Assembly (NCBI GenBank): GCA_026692885.1
Contig: JAPLNJ010000396.1
Coordinates: 1 to 8,196 of the forward strand
Source of the DNA: Planctomycetota bacterium
Lineage (GTDB): Bacteria; Planctomycetota; Planctomycetia; Pirellulales; Pirellulaceae
Direction: 5' to 3'
DNA: 8,196 nt
Made by a program: the position numbers and the translations under genes. Positions 6,295-8,196 of this stretch are shown piece after piece (within the stretch, counting starts at the first letter, position 1; each line of letters opens with the position of its first letter). Below the pieces are notes generated by a model, which saw only the letters and a list, made by a program, of their open reading frames with translations, made no database searches and had not been told where the DNA came from.

Positions 6295-7845
6295 TTACTT
6301 GCCCCACTGCTCCCGCGCTCGTTGCACCAGTTTACGAAGTTCCTCCACCGTCGTGATCCGCTGCCACTCGCGGCGTGCCAAGCCGGCGAGGCCGCCTTCA
6401 GGCTGCTGCAGTTCCTGACGAAAATACGCCATGAACACGCGACCGATCCAGCGGGTGACCAGGGCCTGGACGAGGCCCTGCAACAGTCCGCCGGTCAGCA
6501 TGCCGACCCCTGGCACGGTCTTCAGCAGAGACGCCACGACCGTGGCGATGGCGGGCGTAGCCACGCTCAGCCCCAACGTCGCGATCAGGTTCTTGCCCAG
6601 TTGTCCCAACAAGGCCACGGCGGCGTTCAGATCGATCTCCTGCCGATAGACCTTGGCCAATTCCACCACCAGCTTGGTCGAGATGGCGCAACCGGCCGCC
6701 AGATCGAGCACGGGAAACGGGGACAACGCCGCCGCGCCGCCGGCGCCCCACATGTACCGTTCGATGATTTCCTCGGCCCGCCGGTCGAGCGACTCTTGCA
6801 CGCGGCGGCGGGCCTCCTCGACCAGACCGCGTGACTGGAGCAGCAGATTTGCTAGCAACAGCCCGGCTCCCTCGCCCCGGACGACCTGCAACAGACGCTC
6901 GGCTAGTGGTGCAATATCGGGGGGCACCTCCACGTGGTCCGCACACTCCGAGCCGTCCGACAAGACCCGCACGCGAGTCCGCAGCACGGGCTTGGCTCGC
7001 ACGGCCACCACGTCCTCCGAGGCGACCAGGCCGCGCACTTGCTCTCGGAGTTGCGCGAGCAGGAGTTGGCGTTCGGCCTCGTCGTACCAGTCCTCCTTGT
7101 TCAGGCAGAGGAGCAGCTTTTTCTCCATCCGGCCCAACTGCCCCAACAACGAGAACTCCGATTCGCGGAGCGGACCGTCGACGGTGACCAGCACGGCATC
7201 CGCGTCTTTCGCCGCCTGGGCGGAAATCGTGAGATGCTCGGCGCCGTCGAGTTCACCCCAGCCGGGTGTGTCCACCAGCGTCACTCGATCGTTGCCAGGC
7301 CAAGGTGTCTCGCAGCGGCGCACGGTCGTGCCGCCTTTGGCATCGGTCGCAAACACGTCGCGTCCAGCCAGGGCGTTCAACAGCGACGACTTGCCGCTGG
7401 AGACCGTGCCGAAGGCCACGATTTCCAGTGTCTGGGCTTCGCGTTTGTCTTCGATTCGCTGGGCCAGCGGCTGGAGTTCGCGGCGGACGTCCTCCCGCAG
7501 GTGTTGGTCCTGCTGCAAGTTGGCGACCGCCGCCAGGTTCTCCTCGATCTCCCGCTGTTGCAGGTCGCGGGGCAGTTCGCTCGGACTCTTGGCAGACCGC
7601 TGGCGGCGTTCCGCCTTTCGCCGGCTACGGCTCCACAAGGTCCACAAGATCCAGCCTGTGCTCGCCAGCAGCAGGACTCCGCCCACGCCGACGACCGAGA
7701 AGTAGACGTAAACCCAAACCGTTCCCAGACCTGCGACTTTGTGGTAGTTGTCCAGCAGGTACGACGGCACGTACATCATCAGCAAGCCGACCAACGCCAG
7801 CGTGACTAGCAGTAGCAGTCCTTGGAAGGCGTTTTGGGGCTTCAT
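6295..7845 (-). CDS. DUF697-type GTPase with two N-terminal membrane helices
   Basis: A 516-residue membrane GTPase and first gene of the minus-strand operon. Two transmembrane helices (about 8-27 and 42-65) are followed by a strongly basic stretch (73-86, SRSRRKAERRQRSAK), which by the positive-inside rule puts the G domain in the cytoplasm, then a helical segment (92-137). G motifs: G1 GTVSSGKS (146-153), switch I GGTT (171-174), G3 DTPG (192-195), G4 NKED (249-252, fits NKxD), and G5 in the VVAVRAKP region (279-286). The C-terminal part (about 365-470) is hydrophobic, with LSPFPVLDLAAG and LAKVYRQEI matching the DUF697 pattern of its neighbour. The ATG at 7845 is chosen because AGGA (7854-7857) lies 8 nt before it and the membrane helix begins directly; the longer frame to 7965 adds 40 residues with no hydrophobic or family-like character. 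The G domain is intact, so GTP hydrolysis is expected. The function is unknown. Confidence 0.88.
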   Translation of the reverse strand: MKPQNAFQGLLLLVTLALVGLLMMYVPSYLLDNYHKVAGLGTVWVYVYFSVVGVGGVLLLASTGWILWTLWSRSRRKAERRQRSAKSPSELPRDLQQREIEENLAAVANLQQDQHLREDVRRELQPLAQRIEDKREAQTLEIVAFGTVSSGKSSLLNALAGRDVFATDAKGGTTVRRCETPWPGNDRVTLVDTPGWGELDGAEHLTISAQAAKDADAVLVTVDGPLRESEFSLLGQLGRMEKKLLLCLNKEDWYDEAERQLLLAQLREQVRGLVASEDVVAVRAKPVLRTRVRVLSDGSECADHVEVPPDIAPLAERLLQVVRGEGAGLLLANLLLQSRGLVEEARRRVQESLDRRAEEIIERYMWGAGGAAALSPFPVLDLAAGCAISTKLVVELAKVYRQEIDLNAAVALLGQLGKNLIATLGLSVATPAIATVVASLLKTVPGVGMLTGGLLQGLVQALVTRWIGRVFMAYFRQELQQPEGGLAGLARREWQRITTVEELRKLVQRAREQWGK

Positions 7846-7968
7846 CGGTGGAGTCCTGGAAAAATGACGCTGACACGCGCCCCTTAGCCTAATTTCCAAA
7901 CGCCGTGGAGGCGAGATGGCATCGAACAGCAAATGCTTTCCGGACGCCGGGGGTCGGCCGTACATTCT

Positions 7969-7998
7969 CCCCTCGCCCCGGTACTCCGGGGAGAGGGG
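7969..7998. repeat. Hairpin repeat, 13-bp stem with TACT loop
   Basis: CCCCTCGCCCCGG (7969-7981) and CCGGGGAGAGGGG (7986-7998) are inverted with a single mismatch (G7975 against A7992) and a TACT loop. The composition resembles the elements at 8062-8107 and 8151-8196, but the sequence is distinct, so it is a related or different class of dispersed palindrome. It has no T-run and does not look like an intrinsic terminator. Confidence 0.75.
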
Positions 7999-8061
7999 TC
8001 GAGGGTGGGGGTGGGCTGATGAAAAGGTCTCGTGTTTCCGCTTCGACTCTGTCTACAGGGG

Positions 8062-8107
8062 CACCTCTCCCTCCGGGAGAGGTCGGGCTGTCAGGCCCGG
8101 GAGAGGG
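8062..8107 (+). repeat. 46-bp two-hairpin palindromic element, copy 1
   Basis: Hairpin 1 is ACCTCTCCC (8063-8071), loop TCC, GGGAGAGGT (8075-8083). Hairpin 2 is CGGGC (8084-8088), loop TGTCAG, GCCCG (8095-8099). The element ends in GGGAGAGGG (8099-8107). An inverted copy lies at 8151-8196 with seven differences in 46 positions, four of which form two compensated base pairs in hairpin 2. Confidence 0.85.
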
Positions 8108-8117
8108 TTGCCAAGCA

Positions 8118-8134
8118 TCGGGGAATTACCCCGA
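8118..8134. repeat. Small hairpin in the spacer between the inverted elements
   Basis: TCGGGG (8118-8123) and CCCCGA (8129-8134) are perfectly inverted around an AATTA loop. It sits near the centre of the 43-bp spacer between the two 46-bp copies. Confidence 0.6.
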
Positions 8135-8150
8135 AAATCGCGCTGTCGTG

Positions 8151-8196
8151 CCCTCTCCCGCGGCTTAGACCGCGACCTCTCCCGCAGGGAGAGGTG
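8151..8196 (-). repeat. 46-bp two-hairpin palindromic element, copy 2 (inverted)
   Basis: Read on the minus strand, it begins with the same 10 bases as copy 1. Hairpin 1 has the identical 9-bp stem (8195-8187 with 8183-8175) and loop TGC. Hairpin 2 is CGCGG (8174-8170), loop TCTAAG, CCGCG (8163-8159), and the element ends in GGGAGAGGG (8159-8151). It reaches the window edge, so its outer boundary may lie beyond 8196. Confidence 0.85.

Larger units (their letters stand above)
7846..8196. other. Non-coding, hairpin-rich region upstream of the GTPase operon
   Basis: No credible gene lies in these 351 bp; an 87-codon frame at 7905-8168 runs straight through the palindromes and is a by-product of them. 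The promoter of the GTPase operon should lie here, but I see no good -35/-10 pair on the minus strand; the best -10 is a poor TAGGCT around 7888. The right half (7969-8196) is made of hairpin repeats listed separately. Confidence 0.7.

Noticed and set aside
5794..6834. Plus-strand open frame (346 codons) across the two GTPase genes
   Set aside because: It is antisense to conserved G1 and G3 motifs of the 448-aa GTPase and spans the junction of two real genes.
6653..7705. Plus-strand open frame (350 codons) opposite the anchored GTPase, and the overlapping one at 6934-7809
   Set aside because: Ser/Arg/Thr-rich or His/Gln/Arg-rich translations without domains; the opposite strand has a complete GTPase.
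7846..7965. 40-codon N-terminal extension of the anchored GTPase
   Set aside because: The extension is Arg-rich and non-hydrophobic, while the ATG at 7845 has AGGA 8 nt upstream and begins directly before a membrane helix.
7905..8168. 87-codon plus-strand frame in the right-hand region
   Set aside because: It reads through three or more palindromes; its Gly/Pro/Arg-rich translation is a product of the repeats.

Overview
The window comes from a GC-rich bacterial chromosome, most likely a planctomycete of the Pirellulales type. I infer this from several things together: the style of the SH3 protein with its long Pro/Ala linker, the tandem DUF697-type GTPases, the near-absence of Shine-Dalgarno sequences, and dispersed hairpin repeats built on CCTCTCCC/GGGAGAGG. 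No single marker gene proves the lineage. All recognised genes look intact, and there is no transposase, integrase, CRISPR array, rRNA or tRNA.

Left part (1-2584): a short untranslated leader with a hairpin and a good sigma70-type promoter leads into a UbiB/ABC1-family atypical kinase gene on the + strand. It converges tail to tail with bioD (dethiobiotin synthetase) on the - strand; the two stop codons overlap in one TTAA. Both genes appear to start transcription at or next to their ATG (leaderless or nearly so).

Middle (2585-4578): a 285-bp intergenic region separates divergent bioD from an exported protein with two SH3b-like domains, a Pro/Ala-rich linker, a helical segment and a compact C-terminal beta-rich domain. 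Downstream lies a 197-bp gap with a TACAAT box, two hairpins and a strong rho-independent terminator on the + strand. This gap could be the 3' UTR of the SH3 gene or a separate small RNA of about 92 nt.

Right part (4579-7845, all - strand): an apparent operon read right to left. It holds a membrane-anchored GTPase (516 aa), a paralogous GTPase without the N-terminal anchor (448 aa, GTG start 3 nt after the previous stop) and, 69 bp further on, a 98-aa protein of unknown function whose leader carries four to five copies of an 8-bp repeat. The two GTPases are collinear over their G domains and C-terminal hydrophobic regions, so they are probably old tandem duplicates that work together at the membrane.

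Right edge (7846-8196): non-coding DNA rich in hairpins. The most notable structure is a 46-bp two-hairpin element present as two inverted copies (8062-8107 and 8151-8196). Two base pairs of the second stem have changed on both arms, so pairing is kept. This resembles a REP/REPIN or BIME-like palindromic element and is the best candidate for something undescribed here.
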